A stretch of DNA of 59,957 nt, from assembly GCA_963837265.1 (NCBI GenBank), contig CAWIMQ010000009.1:1-59957 (forward strand), read 5' to 3'. A program made the position numbers and the translations under genes. Below are positions 32,456 through 44,754 of this stretch, piece after piece (within the stretch, counting starts at the first letter, position 1; the number at the start of each line of letters is the position of its first letter). Source of the DNA: DATBLE01 sp963837265. GTDB taxonomy: Bacteria > Actinomycetota > Thermoleophilia > Gaiellales > Gaiellaceae. The notes under the pieces were generated by a model, which did not search any database, was not told the origin of the DNA, and was given only the letters and a program-made list of their open reading frames with translations.

Positions 32456-33859
32456 GTGACCTCGCCGCTGCGCGTCGCCGTGGTCGGATCCGGGCCCGCG
32501 GGCTTCTACGCCGCCGGCCACCTGCTCGACTCGGACGTCCCCGTCGAGGTGGACGTGATCGAGCGCCTTCCGACGCCGTGGGGTCTCGTCCGGCTGGGCG
32601 TCGCCCCGGACCATCCGAAGATCAAGGCGGTCTCGAAGGCCTTCGAGAAGATCGCCGCCCGTCCGGGCTTCCGGTTCCTCGGGGACGTCGAGATCGGCCG
32701 CGACCTCACCCACGAGGACCTCGCGCGGCTCTACGACGCCGCCGTCTACGCGGTCGGAGCGCAGACCGACCGGCGGATGGGGATCCCGGGCGAGGACCTC
32801 CCCGGCTCGTGGGCGGCGACCGAGCTCGTCGCCTGGTACAACGGCCACCCCGACTACCAGGGGCTCGAGTTCGACCTGTCCGGCGAGCGCGCGGTCGTGG
32901 TGGGCGCCGGGAACGTCGCGCTCGACGTGGTCCGGATGCTCGCGCTCTCCCCGGAGGAGATCGGGCCGACCGACACCACCGACGCGGCGATCGAGGCGAT
33001 TCTCGGCTCCGGCCTGAAGGAGATCGTCATGCTCGCGCGCCGCGGGCCGGCGCAGGCGGCCTTCACCACCCCGGAGCTGAAGGAGCTCGTCGAGCTCGCC
33101 GGCGCGGACGTCGCGGTCGATCCCGCCGACCTCGAGCTCGACCCGGTCAGCGAGGCCGCGCTCGGCAACGACACGAACGCGCGCCGGAACATGGAGGTGC
33201 TGCGCGAGTACGCCGCGCGGGAGCCGGAGGGGAAGCGCCGCACGATCCGCCTCCGTTTCGCCGTCTCACCCGTCGCGATCCTGGGCGACGGGCGCGTCGA
33301 GGCGATCGAGACCGTCCGCAACCGTCTCGTCCCCGACGAGCACGGCCGGATTGCCGCCGTGCCGACGGACGAGCGGGAGACGATCCCCTGCGGGATCGTG
33401 TTCCGCAGCGTCGGCTACCTGGGCGTCGCGCTGCCCGGCGTCCCCTTCGACGAGCGGCGGGCGACCATCCCGAACGAGCACGGGCGGGCGCTCGACCCCG
33501 GCGGCGACCCGATTGCCGGCCTCTACTGCGCGGGCTGGTGCAAGCGGGGCCCGAGCGGCGTGATCGGGACGAACAAGAAGGACGCGACCGAGACCGTCGA
33601 GGCGCTGCTCGAGGACGCCCGGGCCGGGCGGCTGCAGCGCGCGGATCCCTCCGCCACGGCGGAGACGGTCCTCGCGCTCCTCGCCTCCCGCGGCTGCGAG
33701 CCGGTGCTGTACGAGGGCTGGGCGGCGATCGACGCCGAGGAGCGCCGCCGCGGGGAGCCCCACGGCCGTCCGCGGGTCAAGCTCGCGAGCTGGGACGAGC
33801 TGCGTGCCGCCGCCCGCACGGTCCGCGCCGTGATGAAGGAGGCCCGCGGGGGAGCCTGA
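32456..33859 (+). CDS. fprA: ferredoxin/adrenodoxin-type NADP+ reductase (FprA family)
   Basis: 467 aa FAD enzyme that moves electrons between NADPH and ferredoxin. The N-terminal FAD site VAVVGSGPAGFYAAGHLL, the family-specific PTPWGLVRLGVAPDHPKIKAV, the NADPH site AVVVGAGNVALDVVRML and LARRGPAQAAFT, and the C-terminal AGWCKRGPSGVIGTNKKDA are all present. It could supply electrons for Fe-S assembly or cytochrome P450s; no ferredoxin gene is next to it. Confidence 0.94.
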   Translation: MTSPLRVAVVGSGPAGFYAAGHLLDSDVPVEVDVIERLPTPWGLVRLGVAPDHPKIKAVSKAFEKIAARPGFRFLGDVEIGRDLTHEDLARLYDAAVYAVGAQTDRRMGIPGEDLPGSWAATELVAWYNGHPDYQGLEFDLSGERAVVVGAGNVALDVVRMLALSPEEIGPTDTTDAAIEAILGSGLKEIVMLARRGPAQAAFTTPELKELVELAGADVAVDPADLELDPVSEAALGNDTNARRNMEVLREYAAREPEGKRRTIRLRFAVSPVAILGDGRVEAIETVRNRLVPDEHGRIAAVPTDERETIPCGIVFRSVGYLGVALPGVPFDERRATIPNEHGRALDPGGDPIAGLYCAGWCKRGPSGVIGTNKKDATETVEALLEDARAGRLQRADPSATAETVLALLASRGCEPVLYEGWAAIDAEERRRGEPHGRPRVKLASWDELRAAARTVRAVMKEARGGA

Positions 33860-33933
33860 GTCCCGGTTCCCGGCGACGGGAGCATCCCTCGTTCTGGGGT
33901 CGTCCCGCCGGCGCCGGCGCCGATTCCCTCACC

Positions 33934-34143
33934 ATGGAGAGCCGCTTCCGCCAGGTGGAGTGCCTGAGCTGCGGGCATCACCGGGCCGTCCGCGCAGAGG
34001 AAAGGCGGTCCGCGCTGGACGAGTGCCCCAGGTGCCGCTACGTCGGCTGGGCCGGGAGCGCGGAGCTCTCCGAGCGGACGAGGCGGCTCATGCGCGAGCG
34101 GCCCGTCGACCGGCGCCGCCTGTACGCGATCCAGGCCTCGTAG
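33934..34143 (+). CDS. small zinc-ribbon-like protein
   Basis: 69 aa, ATG start. Two CxxC pairs (CLSCGHH and CPRCRY) separated by 18 residues suggest one zinc ribbon, followed by a basic helix (ERTRRLMRERPVDRRRLYAI). It may bind nucleic acid or a protein partner; no family is recognised. It lies between fprA (74-nt gap) and fumC. Confidence 0.65.
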   Translation: MESRFRQVECLSCGHHRAVRAEERRSALDECPRCRYVGWAGSAELSERTRRLMRERPVDRRRLYAIQAS

Positions 34144-34184
34144 TTCGCCCGGCGGGCAGTGCCCCTCCGGCGAGCGCCGCGAGC

Positions 34185-34190
34185 TACGAT
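34185..34190 (+). promoter_or_regulatory. -10 box for fumC (leaderless type)
   Basis: TACGAT ends 7 nt before the ATG at 34198. The intervening CGGGGGC is purine-rich but too close for normal ribosome binding. Confidence 0.5.
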
Positions 34191-34197
34191 CGGGGGC

Positions 34198-35529
34198 ATG
34201 GCGCAGACCCGGGAACGCGCGCAGCTCTGGGGCGGCGAGACCGCCAAGGCGATCGACAACTTCCCGGTCTCGGGCGAGCCGATCCCCGCGCCGGTTGCCC
34301 GCTGGCTCGGCCGGATCAAGGCCGCAGCCGCGCGAGTGAACGCCGAGCTCGGCCTCCTCGACGGGGACAAGGCGGAGCGGATCGCGGCTGCCGGCGACCG
34401 CATCGCGGCGGGCGAGCTCGACGACCAGTTCCCGATCGACGTCTTCCAGACGGGCTCGGGTACGTCGTCGAACATGAACGCGAACGAGGTGATCGCCACG
34501 CTCGCGGGCGACGGCGTGCACGCGAACGACGACGTGAACATGGGCCAGTCCTCGAACGACGTCTTCCCGTCGGCGGTCCACCTCGCGGCCCTCGACGGGC
34601 TGACGAACGACCTCCTGCCCGCGCTCGCCCGCCTGGCCGACTCGCTCGCCGCGAAGGCCGAGGAGTTCGACGACGTGGTCAAGTCGGGCCGGACGCACTG
34701 GATGGACGCGGTGCCGGTCACGCTCGGCCAGGAGCTCGGCGGGTACGCCGCGCAGGTGCGCGAGGGCGTCGCCCGGGTGGAGTCGACGCTCGGGCGCGTG
34801 GGGCAGATCCCGCTCGGGGGAACCGCGGTCGGCACGGGCCTCAACACCCATCCGGAGTTCGCCGCCCGGGTGCGCGAGAAGCTGTCCGCCGAGACCGGGC
34901 TGACGATCCTCCCGCCCGCCGACCCGTTCGAGTCGCAGGCGGCCCGGGACGCGCTCGTCGAGGCGTCTGGCCAGCTGAAGACGGTCGCCGTCTCGCTGAC
35001 GAAGATCGCGAACGATCTCCGTTTCATGGGCTCGGGCCCGCGCGCCGGCCTCGCCGAGCTCTTCCTGCCCGAGCTCCAGAAGGGAAGCTCGATCATGCCG
35101 GGCAAGGTCAACCCGGTGATCCCCGAGGTCGTCACCCAGGTCGCGGCCCAGGTGATCGGCAACGACGGCGCGATCGCGATCGGAGGGATGCAGGGGCACT
35201 TCGAGCTGAACGTGTTCGTGCCCCTGATCGCCCGCAACCTGCTCGACTCGATCAGGCTGCTCGCCTCGGCCTCGCGCCTGCTCGCGGAGAAGTGCGTGGA
35301 CGGGATCGAGGCGAACCGGGAGGCGTGCGAGCGTTACGCCGAGCTGACCCTCTCGGCGGCGACCGCGCTGAACCCGTACATCGGCTACGACAAGGCGGCG
35401 GAGATCGTCAAGGCCGCCGCCGCCTCGGGCCGTCCGCTGCGGGAGGTCGCACGCGAGGCCGGGGTCGAAGAGGCGGTCCTCGACGAGGCACTCGACTTCC
35501 GCCGGATGGCGAAGCCGCACTCCGCCTGA
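34198..35529 (+). CDS. fumC: class II fumarate hydratase
   Basis: 443 aa, converts fumarate to malate in the citric acid cycle. It has the superfamily signature GSSIMPGKVNP, the substrate-binding FQTGSGTSSNMNANEVIA, MGQSSNDVFPSAVH, SGRTHWMDAVPVTLGQE and the C-terminal LNPYIGYDKAAEIVK. All catalytic blocks are intact and the length is near the family norm (about 460). The ATG at 34198 matches the -10 box spacing. Confidence 0.95.
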   Translation: MAQTRERAQLWGGETAKAIDNFPVSGEPIPAPVARWLGRIKAAAARVNAELGLLDGDKAERIAAAGDRIAAGELDDQFPIDVFQTGSGTSSNMNANEVIATLAGDGVHANDDVNMGQSSNDVFPSAVHLAALDGLTNDLLPALARLADSLAAKAEEFDDVVKSGRTHWMDAVPVTLGQELGGYAAQVREGVARVESTLGRVGQIPLGGTAVGTGLNTHPEFAARVREKLSAETGLTILPPADPFESQAARDALVEASGQLKTVAVSLTKIANDLRFMGSGPRAGLAELFLPELQKGSSIMPGKVNPVIPEVVTQVAAQVIGNDGAIAIGGMQGHFELNVFVPLIARNLLDSIRLLASASRLLAEKCVDGIEANREACERYAELTLSAATALNPYIGYDKAAEIVKAAAASGRPLREVAREAGVEEAVLDEALDFRRMAKPHSA

Positions 35530-35552
35530 GCATCCTCCGCCGGAATCGCTCC

Positions 35553-35582
35553 TTGACAACGGTCGGCCGGGGGGCGTATAAG
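35553..35582 (+). promoter_or_regulatory. strong sigma-70-type promoter before the BNR protein gene
   Basis: TTGACA (35553-35558), an 18-bp spacer and TATAAG (35577-35582) give the clearest housekeeping promoter in the window. The transcript would have a leader of about 140 nt before ATG 35731. Confidence 0.75.
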
Positions 35583-35730
35583 CAGCCGTCACTCGATGGG
35601 TCGAGCCGGGTCTCAGCCGCGAGAGAGAGGGAGGCACTTGAATCGACAGTCGCTCCGTGAGCGGGTCGTCGTCTTTCTCCTGCGCAGCGGACCCGGTCGT
35701 CGGCGACCCGAAACCGATCGGAGGGGGAAG

Positions 35731-38700
35731 ATGCGAAGGAGGCATAGAACGGCTGTCTACTCGGCTGCGGCCGTCGTCGTGGCGGCGCTCGCGGCGACGC
35801 TGGTCGTGGTCCTGGTCGGCGGCTCCGAGCACGAGCCGTTTCGGGGAAAGTTCGCCGGCGGCGATCCCGATGCGGTGCAGGCCTCTAGCTCGGGCACGAC
35901 TCCGGGCGAAGGTCCGGCCGGCGGCTGGGAGGCCTACCGGTCCGCGGCGCGCACGTATCCGGCGAACGTGATCCCGCCGGACGTCGTCGACAAGGCCGAG
36001 ACGACGTTCCAGGCGATCGTCAACCGGGACGCGAAGGCCCGCAGCAAGGGCTCCGCGCACAAGTGGAGCCTCTACGGCCCGACGCAGGACGCGACCCAGC
36101 CGGGCGTGACCGCGTTCTCGGGAGCGACGAACACGACCGCGAGCCGGACGACCGCGCTCGTGGCCGATCCGAAGTGCACCGCGAAGCACTGCCGGCTCTG
36201 GGCCGGAGTGTCGGGCGGCGGCGTCTGGCGGACGGACAACGCCACGGCGAGCAACCCAGACTGGAAGCAGATGAGCCCGGAGGAGCTCGACCAGAACTCG
36301 GTCGGCACCCTCGTCCTCGACCCGACCGACAAGAAGGGCAACACGCTGTACCTCGGCACCGGTGAAGGTCACCGCTGCTCCTCCGGCTGCGAGGCGGGGG
36401 TCGGCATCTACAAGTCGACCAACGGGGGCGAGACCTGGACGAAGCTCCCCGACGCGTGCGTCGGAAACGCGACCTACACCTGCGTGAACTCCGGTGACGC
36501 GTTTCTCGGCCGCGCGATCAACGCGATCGTGATCGACCCGCGGAACTCGAACCACATCTTCGTCGGCTCGGCCCAGGGCATCCGCGGCCTCTCGCACGTG
36601 ATCGGCAACGGCGGACAGACGCGCCTCGAGCCGAACGCCAACGAGGCCGGTCTGTACGAGTCAACGGACGGCGGCGCCACCTTCACGGAGGTCTGGAACG
36701 GAAACGTCCCCGGCTCGTTCGGCATCACCGACGTCGGTCTCGACCCGCTCGACCCCGACGTCGTCTACGCGGCCGCGTTCGACCAGGGCGTGTGGCGCCG
36801 GGACGCGGGGGCGGCGCAGACCGCGTTCGGCCAGGTCTTCGCTCCGCAGTTCAACCAGGGCGCCGGGATCGACCGGGCGATGATCGCGCTGACCGTCAAG
36901 AACGGCCACACTCGGATCTACCTGACCGAGGGCACGGCGAACAGCGGCGGGATCAGCGGTGCGCTGGCCTCGAACTTCTGGCGCCTCGACGACGCCAACC
37001 AGCCGGCGGCGACGCTGCTCGCCTCGCAGGCCGCCGGGGCGACCCCGCCCGATCCGACCACGCACACGTTCCCGGCCACCTACACCGGCTGGCAGGTCCT
37101 GACCTCGCAGACGACCGGCGACCCATACTTCGCCACCGACGACTTCTGCACGGGGCAGTGCTGGTACGACCAGGAGGTCTACACGCCGGCAGGGATGCCC
37201 GACACCGTCTACGTCCTCGGCTCGAACGAGTACGGGGAGCAGCCCTGCAACACGAACGGCGTCGGCTGCGGGAACGGCCGCTCCAACGGTCGCGAGGTGC
37301 TCTACTCCGACACGGCGGGCGACCCGGACGGTGCGAGCAACATGCGCACCTTCACCGACCTCTCGTACGACGCGACGATCAACCACCCGTCGTGGTGCGC
37401 GTACGCGCCCTACTTCGACAACGGGTGCACGAACGCCCCGAACGGGATCCATCCCGACCAGCACGCGATCGTCGTCAACCCGGGCAACCCGACCCAGATC
37501 TTCGAGGGATCGGACGGCGGGATCATCCGCACGAGCGGAGCGTTCGCGGACGTCTCGTCGCAGTGCGACGAGCCGCACCGGAACGGCGGCACGCCGCTGC
37601 CGCCGAGCTCGGGGAGCTACGCCGCCTGCCAGCGGCTCCTGTCGCGGGTGCCGACGGTGCTCACGCACGTGGACAAGAAGCTGTCGAGCTCGCTGCAGTT
37701 CATCAACGTGGCGATCAACCCGTCCGACTCGCGTGACGTCGAGGGCGGGACGCAGGACAACGGCACCTGGGCGAACCTCGGCCACGCCACCAAGACGTTC
37801 ACGCAGGTCATCTACGGCGACGGCGGCAACGCCGGCTACGACGCGACGAACCCGAGGTGGCGCTTCAACGAGTTCACGAGCGGGTTCAGCGACTCGAACT
37901 TCGACAACGGCAATCCCGAGAAGTGGGTGATCACGTCGGCTCCGATCGTCGCCAGCGGCGAGGCCGTTGCCTTCTACTGGCCGCAGATCGGCGACCCGAA
38001 CCCGGTGCCGGGCACCCACCCGATCTACTCGGGCGCGCAGCATGTCTGGCGGACGTGGGCGTTCGGCGCCGGCACGCCGGGAGCGGTCCCGCAGGACACG
38101 GCCCCGAACATCGCCTTCTACGAGGCGAACTGTCAGGAGTTCATCACGTTCGGCGGCCAGCTCGGTTGCGGCGACTACCAGCCGCTCGGCGGCCCGGCCG
38201 GGGCCAATAACCCGGGCGACCTGACCGGGACCGTCTACGGAGCAGACCGCACCGGCGGCTCGCTGTCGTGGCTCGCCCGCGACGGGGCCGACCACGGGAC
38301 GCTGTGGGCGGCCACTTCGGCCGGCCGCATCTTCGTCACGCACAACGCGGACGCCTCCGACCCGGCGGCCGTCGTCTGGCAGCGGATCGACAGCTCGACC
38401 TCGGGCGCATCGCCGACCCGGTTCCCGAGCGGGATCTACGTCGACCCGGCCGACACCGGCCATGCGTGGGTGACCTACTCCGGCTACAACGCCGCCACGC
38501 CCACCACGCCCGGGCACGTGTTCGACGTCCGGGAGAACGGCACCTTCACGAACCTGAACGTGGAGTCGGGCACGTCCACGTTCCCGACGCCGACGAACGA
38601 CGGCGACCTGCCGGTGAGCGACGTCGTCCGCGACGACGCGAGCCATACGCTGTACGTGTCGACCGACTTCGGCGTCCTGTGGGCTGCGAACGACGGGACC

Positions 38701-38865
38701 GGCGGCTGGCATGTCACGGAGGGCATGCCCCGCTACGAGGTGATGCACCTCGAGATCCAGCCGTCCTCGCGTGTGCCGACCTGCACCGGCAAGGGAGGGT
38801 GCAAGCACGTGCTATACGCGGCGACGCACTCGCAGGGCATCTGGCAGATGAGCCTCGGCGGCTAG
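35731..38865 (+). CDS. large exported BNR/Asp-box repeat protein
   Basis: 1044 aa from ATG 35731. A basic N-terminus (MRRRHRT) and one hydrophobic segment (residues ~8-32) indicate export or membrane anchoring. The rest is beta-propeller-like: WAGVSGGGVWRTDNA, GIYKSTNGGETWTKLP and LYESTDGGATFTEVW are sialidase-type Asp boxes, and VLDPTDKKGNTLYLGTGEG and YVDPADTGHAWVTYSG are typical of VPS10/BNR propellers. Many Cys pairs suggest disulfides. No sialidase catalytic Arg triad is evident, so binding rather than glycoside cleavage is likelier. An alternative in-frame TTG at 35638 with GGGAGG upstream would add 31 residues. Confidence 0.85.
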   Translation: MRRRHRTAVYSAAAVVVAALAATLVVVLVGGSEHEPFRGKFAGGDPDAVQASSSGTTPGEGPAGGWEAYRSAARTYPANVIPPDVVDKAETTFQAIVNRDAKARSKGSAHKWSLYGPTQDATQPGVTAFSGATNTTASRTTALVADPKCTAKHCRLWAGVSGGGVWRTDNATASNPDWKQMSPEELDQNSVGTLVLDPTDKKGNTLYLGTGEGHRCSSGCEAGVGIYKSTNGGETWTKLPDACVGNATYTCVNSGDAFLGRAINAIVIDPRNSNHIFVGSAQGIRGLSHVIGNGGQTRLEPNANEAGLYESTDGGATFTEVWNGNVPGSFGITDVGLDPLDPDVVYAAAFDQGVWRRDAGAAQTAFGQVFAPQFNQGAGIDRAMIALTVKNGHTRIYLTEGTANSGGISGALASNFWRLDDANQPAATLLASQAAGATPPDPTTHTFPATYTGWQVLTSQTTGDPYFATDDFCTGQCWYDQEVYTPAGMPDTVYVLGSNEYGEQPCNTNGVGCGNGRSNGREVLYSDTAGDPDGASNMRTFTDLSYDATINHPSWCAYAPYFDNGCTNAPNGIHPDQHAIVVNPGNPTQIFEGSDGGIIRTSGAFADVSSQCDEPHRNGGTPLPPSSGSYAACQRLLSRVPTVLTHVDKKLSSSLQFINVAINPSDSRDVEGGTQDNGTWANLGHATKTFTQVIYGDGGNAGYDATNPRWRFNEFTSGFSDSNFDNGNPEKWVITSAPIVASGEAVAFYWPQIGDPNPVPGTHPIYSGAQHVWRTWAFGAGTPGAVPQDTAPNIAFYEANCQEFITFGGQLGCGDYQPLGGPAGANNPGDLTGTVYGADRTGGSLSWLARDGADHGTLWAATSAGRIFVTHNADASDPAAVVWQRIDSSTSGASPTRFPSGIYVDPADTGHAWVTYSGYNAATPTTPGHVFDVRENGTFTNLNVESGTSTFPTPTNDGDLPVSDVVRDDASHTLYVSTDFGVLWAANDGTGGWHVTEGMPRYEVMHLEIQPSSRVPTCTGKGGCKHVLYAATHSQGIWQMSLGG

Positions 38866-38882
38866 GCCGCGCGACGGCTCCG

Positions 38883-38915
38883 GAAGAAGAGGGCCGCCCC
38901 CGGGCGGCCTTCTTC
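38883..38915 (+). terminator. GC-rich hairpin terminator after the BNR gene
   Basis: Arms GGCCGCC and GGCGGCC with flanking GAAGAA/TTCTTC extend a stem that is followed by GTTTCTT. It lies about 17 nt after the TAG stop and also faces the convergent gene at 38938. Confidence 0.7.
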
Positions 38916-38937
38916 GTTTCTTCCGTCTTGCCTGCGC

Positions 38938-39288
38938 TCAGGACACGGGTGGCGCGAGCGGCCCGCACTTCTCGCCCGCCAGGCTCAGCCTCGCCGTGTC
39001 GCCGCGTGCCCCTCGCGCCACGACGAGGAGTCGGCCGAGGCACTTCGGATGCGGCGGGATCCGTGTCTCGAACGATCCCGTCGCCGTGGTGCGGGCCCGC
39101 CGCGTACGCCGGAAGTCCCGGCCGGTGAACGAGACCACGACGGTCTCCCCGGCGCGAAAGTGGCGTCCCTGCACGACGAGCGGCCGCGAGACCCGCAGGA
39201 TCGGGGTCGTCCCGCACGCGACCGAGGTTGCCGAGGCCGCGGCGGCGGTCACCAGCACGAGCGCAAGCGCGATCATTCTCGCCTGCAT
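38938..39288 (-). CDS. small exported protein with a beta-sandwich-like domain
   Basis: 116 aa. A signal peptide (MQARMIALALVLVTAAAASA) is followed by a domain starting CGTTPILRVSRPLVVQGRHFRAGETVVVSF, an IPT/Ig-like pattern of short strands. Two more Cys (HPKCLG, EKCGPL) could pair with the first. Function is unknown; similar small proteins coat or bind at the cell surface. It is convergent with the BNR protein. Confidence 0.7.
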   Translation of the reverse strand: MQARMIALALVLVTAAAASATSVACGTTPILRVSRPLVVQGRHFRAGETVVVSFTGRDFRRTRRARTTATGSFETRIPPHPKCLGRLLVVARGARGDTARLSLAGEKCGPLAPPVS

Positions 39289-39375
39289 GAGGTCCAGGAT
39301 GCCAGATGCCGGCGGCTCCGCGACGAGCCGGGCCCGGCTGCGCCTGTGGGATCATCCGCGCGAGGTGGCCGGGAG

Positions 39376-39939
39376 TTGACGGAGCGCTGTGCCTGGGTGC
39401 CCGAGGGCGATCCGCTCTACCTCGCCTACCACGACGAGGAATGGGGCGTGCCTTCGCACGACGAGCGGCATCTGTTCGAGCTGCTCGTGCTCGAGGGTGC
39501 CCAGGCGGGCCTGTCCTGGTCGACGATCCTGCACAAGCGCGAGGGCTACCGGCGGGCCTTCGCCGGCTTCGACGTCGAGCGCGTGGCGCGCTTCGGCAAG
39601 GGCGACGTCGAGCGGCTGCTCACAGATCCCGGGATCGTCCGCAACCGGCTGAAGATCGAGTCGGCGGTCGCGAACGCGCGCGCGACGATCGAGGCGGGCG
39701 GCCTGGACGGGCTCCTGTGGTCCTTCGTCGGCGGAACGCCGCGGCGGAACCGGTGGCGCACGCTCGCCGAGGTGCCCGCCGAGACGGCCGAGTCGCGGGC
39801 GATGTCGAAGGAGCTCAGGCGGCGCGGGTTCAGGTTCGTCGGCCCGACGATCTGCTACGCCCTGATGCAGGCCTGCGGCCTGGTCGACGACCACACGACG
39901 GGCTGCTTCCGCTTCGCCGAGCGCTCGACTGGTTGGTGA
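39376..39939 (+). CDS. tag: DNA-3-methyladenine glycosylase I
   Basis: 187 aa, removes 3-methyladenine from alkylated DNA. The zinc-snap residues are present: Cys in the N-terminal ERCAW, His in YHDEEWG, and His/Cys in VDDHTTGCF. LFELLVLEGAQAGLSWSTIL holds the conserved Glu and Trp of the base pocket. The start is TTG at 39376 with GGGAG just upstream; no ATG or GTG fits because Cys5 is an essential ligand. Confidence 0.93.
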   Translation: MTERCAWVPEGDPLYLAYHDEEWGVPSHDERHLFELLVLEGAQAGLSWSTILHKREGYRRAFAGFDVERVARFGKGDVERLLTDPGIVRNRLKIESAVANARATIEAGGLDGLLWSFVGGTPRRNRWRTLAEVPAETAESRAMSKELRRRGFRFVGPTICYALMQACGLVDDHTTGCFRFAERSTGW

Positions 39940-39999
39940 GCGGGCGGGGCCGCCCGCGCCCACCCGGCAAATCAGCAGATGCGACGTTGACTTTCGGAA

Positions 40000-40005
40000 T
40001 ATGAT
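40000..40005 (+). promoter_or_regulatory. candidate -10 (TATGAT) for the subtilase gene
   Basis: TATGAT is preceded by TTGACT at only a 7-bp distance, so no standard -35 is seen. A strong ribosome site, AAAGGGAGGGGGT, lies directly before the ATG at 40078. Confidence 0.35.
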
Positions 40006-40077
40006 CGTCGGCAGGGGGAAAGGCGGGCGTGGACGATCGCGCCCGGAATTCTGAGCCAGATGTGAAAGGGAGGGGGT

Positions 40078-43515
<3,438 letters not shown>

Positions 43516-43543
43516 CGCCGGGAACCTGAAAGCGACAACGCAG

Positions 43544-43570
43544 CGAGGGGCCGCCCGTGGCGGCCCCTCG
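43544..43570. terminator. 12-bp perfect hairpin between convergent genes
   Basis: Arms CGAGGGGCCGCC and GGCGGCCCCTCG with a 3-nt loop lie between the subtilase stop and the end of the minus-strand gene at 43585, so it can serve both. There is no long T-tract. Confidence 0.65.
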
Positions 43571-43584
43571 CCCGTTCAGGCAGG

Positions 43585-43797
43585 CTAGCGTGCCGGGTCT
43601 GACGGGGGCTCGGAGTCGCGCTCGAAGTCGACGCCGCCGGCCAGGCCGCGGGCGTCGGCCCGCTCGTCGTCCAGCCGTGCTTCGTAGTCCTCCTCGACGA
43701 CGTCGCGCTCGGCCTGCGTCATCGTCGCCTCCTCGCGCGCTTCCTCGACCGTGTCCTTGCTCCACCACGCCCGGAGCCGTGACAGCAGCTCAGCCAT
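43585..43797 (-). CDS. small acidic protein of unknown function
   Basis: 70 aa. A short amphipathic start (MAELLSRLRAWWSK) is followed by a charged helix (EEAREEATMTQAERDVVEEDYEARLDDERADARG). No Cys, TM segment or signal. The ATG lies 1 nt after the lipA stop, so it is translated with lipA. No family is recognised. Confidence 0.6.
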   Translation of the reverse strand: MAELLSRLRAWWSKDTVEEAREEATMTQAERDVVEEDYEARLDDERADARGLAGGVDFERDSEPPSDPAR

Positions 43798-43798
43798 G

Positions 43799-44719
43799 TC
43801 AGTACGCTACTGCGCCGCGACCGGCCTGGGCCGCGCGGCGCTGCTCGTCGGCGCGGTAGGACGAGCGGACGAGCGGGCCGGCGAAGACGGAGCCGAACCC
43901 GAGCGCCTCGCCCTGCTCGCGGAGCCAGCGGAACTCGTCCGGGTGCACCCACCGGTCGATGGGCGCGTGCTTCGATGAGGGCTGGAGGTACTGGCCGATC
44001 GTGACCACGTCCACCCCGTGCCCGCGCAGGTCGCACATCGTTTCGACGACCTCGTCGTTCGTCTCGCCGAGCCCGACGATGATTCCGCTCTTGGTCAGGA
44101 CCGGGTAGTCGGCCAGCTCCTTCGCGCGGCGCAGCAGCCAGAGGGCAGTGTCGTACGACGCCTTGGCGCCGCGCATCCGCACGTGGAGCCTGCGGACGGT
44201 CTCGATGTTGTGGTTGAAGACGTCGGGCCGTGCAGCGAGCACAGTGCATAGCGCCTCTTCCTCGACGCCGAGGAAGTCCGGGGTGAGCACCTCGACCGAC
44301 GCGCCGGGGACCTTCACCTTCAGCGCGCGGATCGTCGCCGCGTAGTGGCCGGCGCCGCGGTCGGGGAGGTCGTCGCGGTCGACCGAGGTGACGACCACGT
44401 GCTTCAGCTCCATCTGCGCGGCGGCCTGCGCGAGGCGCAGCGGCTCGAGCGGGTCGGGGGGGCCGTCTGGCCTCCCCGAGTGCACGTAGCAGTAGCGGCA
44501 GGCGCGCGTGCACGTGTCGCCGAGGATCTGGAAGGTGGCGGTGCCCTTGCCCCAGCACTCGCCGATGTTCGGGCAGCGCGCCTCCTCGCAGATCGTGTGC
44601 AGGCTCGCGCCGTGCAGCAGCTTCCGGACGTCGAAGTAGCGGGAGTCCGCGCTCGGCGCGCGGACCTTCATCCACTCCGGCCGGCGGGGTCGCTCGGCGA
44701 CGGGAAGCGACTTGCTCAT
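43799..44719 (-). CDS. lipA: lipoyl synthase
   Basis: 306 aa radical-SAM enzyme that inserts two sulfurs into the octanoyl group on E2 proteins. The auxiliary cluster Cys are in CEEARCPNIGECWGKG and the radical-SAM cluster is CTRACRYCYV. It ends with the conserved RSSYRADE, whose Arg-Ser-Ser coordinates the auxiliary cluster. ATG at 44719 lies 6 nt after a TACAAT -10 box. The lipoate user, the 2-oxoacid dehydrogenase E2, is encoded 2.3 kb away. Confidence 0.96.
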   Translation of the reverse strand: MSKSLPVAERPRRPEWMKVRAPSADSRYFDVRKLLHGASLHTICEEARCPNIGECWGKGTATFQILGDTCTRACRYCYVHSGRPDGPPDPLEPLRLAQAAAQMELKHVVVTSVDRDDLPDRGAGHYAATIRALKVKVPGASVEVLTPDFLGVEEEALCTVLAARPDVFNHNIETVRRLHVRMRGAKASYDTALWLLRRAKELADYPVLTKSGIIVGLGETNDEVVETMCDLRGHGVDVVTIGQYLQPSSKHAPIDRWVHPDEFRWLREQGEALGFGSVFAGPLVRSSYRADEQRRAAQAGRGAVAY

Positions 44720-44725
44720 CCTCTC

Positions 44726-44731
44726 ATTGTA
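44726..44731 (-). promoter_or_regulatory. -10 box for lipA
   Basis: On the minus strand TACAAT ends 6 nt before the ATG at 44719; GAGAGG fills the gap. This is the best consensus match among the short-leader boxes in the window. Confidence 0.55.
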
Positions 44732-44754
44732 GTTTCGGTAGGCAAGATCAACCC

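Noticed and set aside
33523..36597. 1024-codon minus-strand frame over fprA-fumC
   Set aside because: Low-complexity Arg-rich shadow caused by high GC; well-supported genes lie on the plus strand.
39986..40005. TTGACT/TATGAT as a normal promoter
   Set aside because: The two boxes are only 7 bp apart, too close for a standard sigma-70 promoter.
43516..43543. Promoter or small RNA after the subtilase gene
   Set aside because: Only a short spacer before a bidirectional hairpin; no -10/-35 seen.
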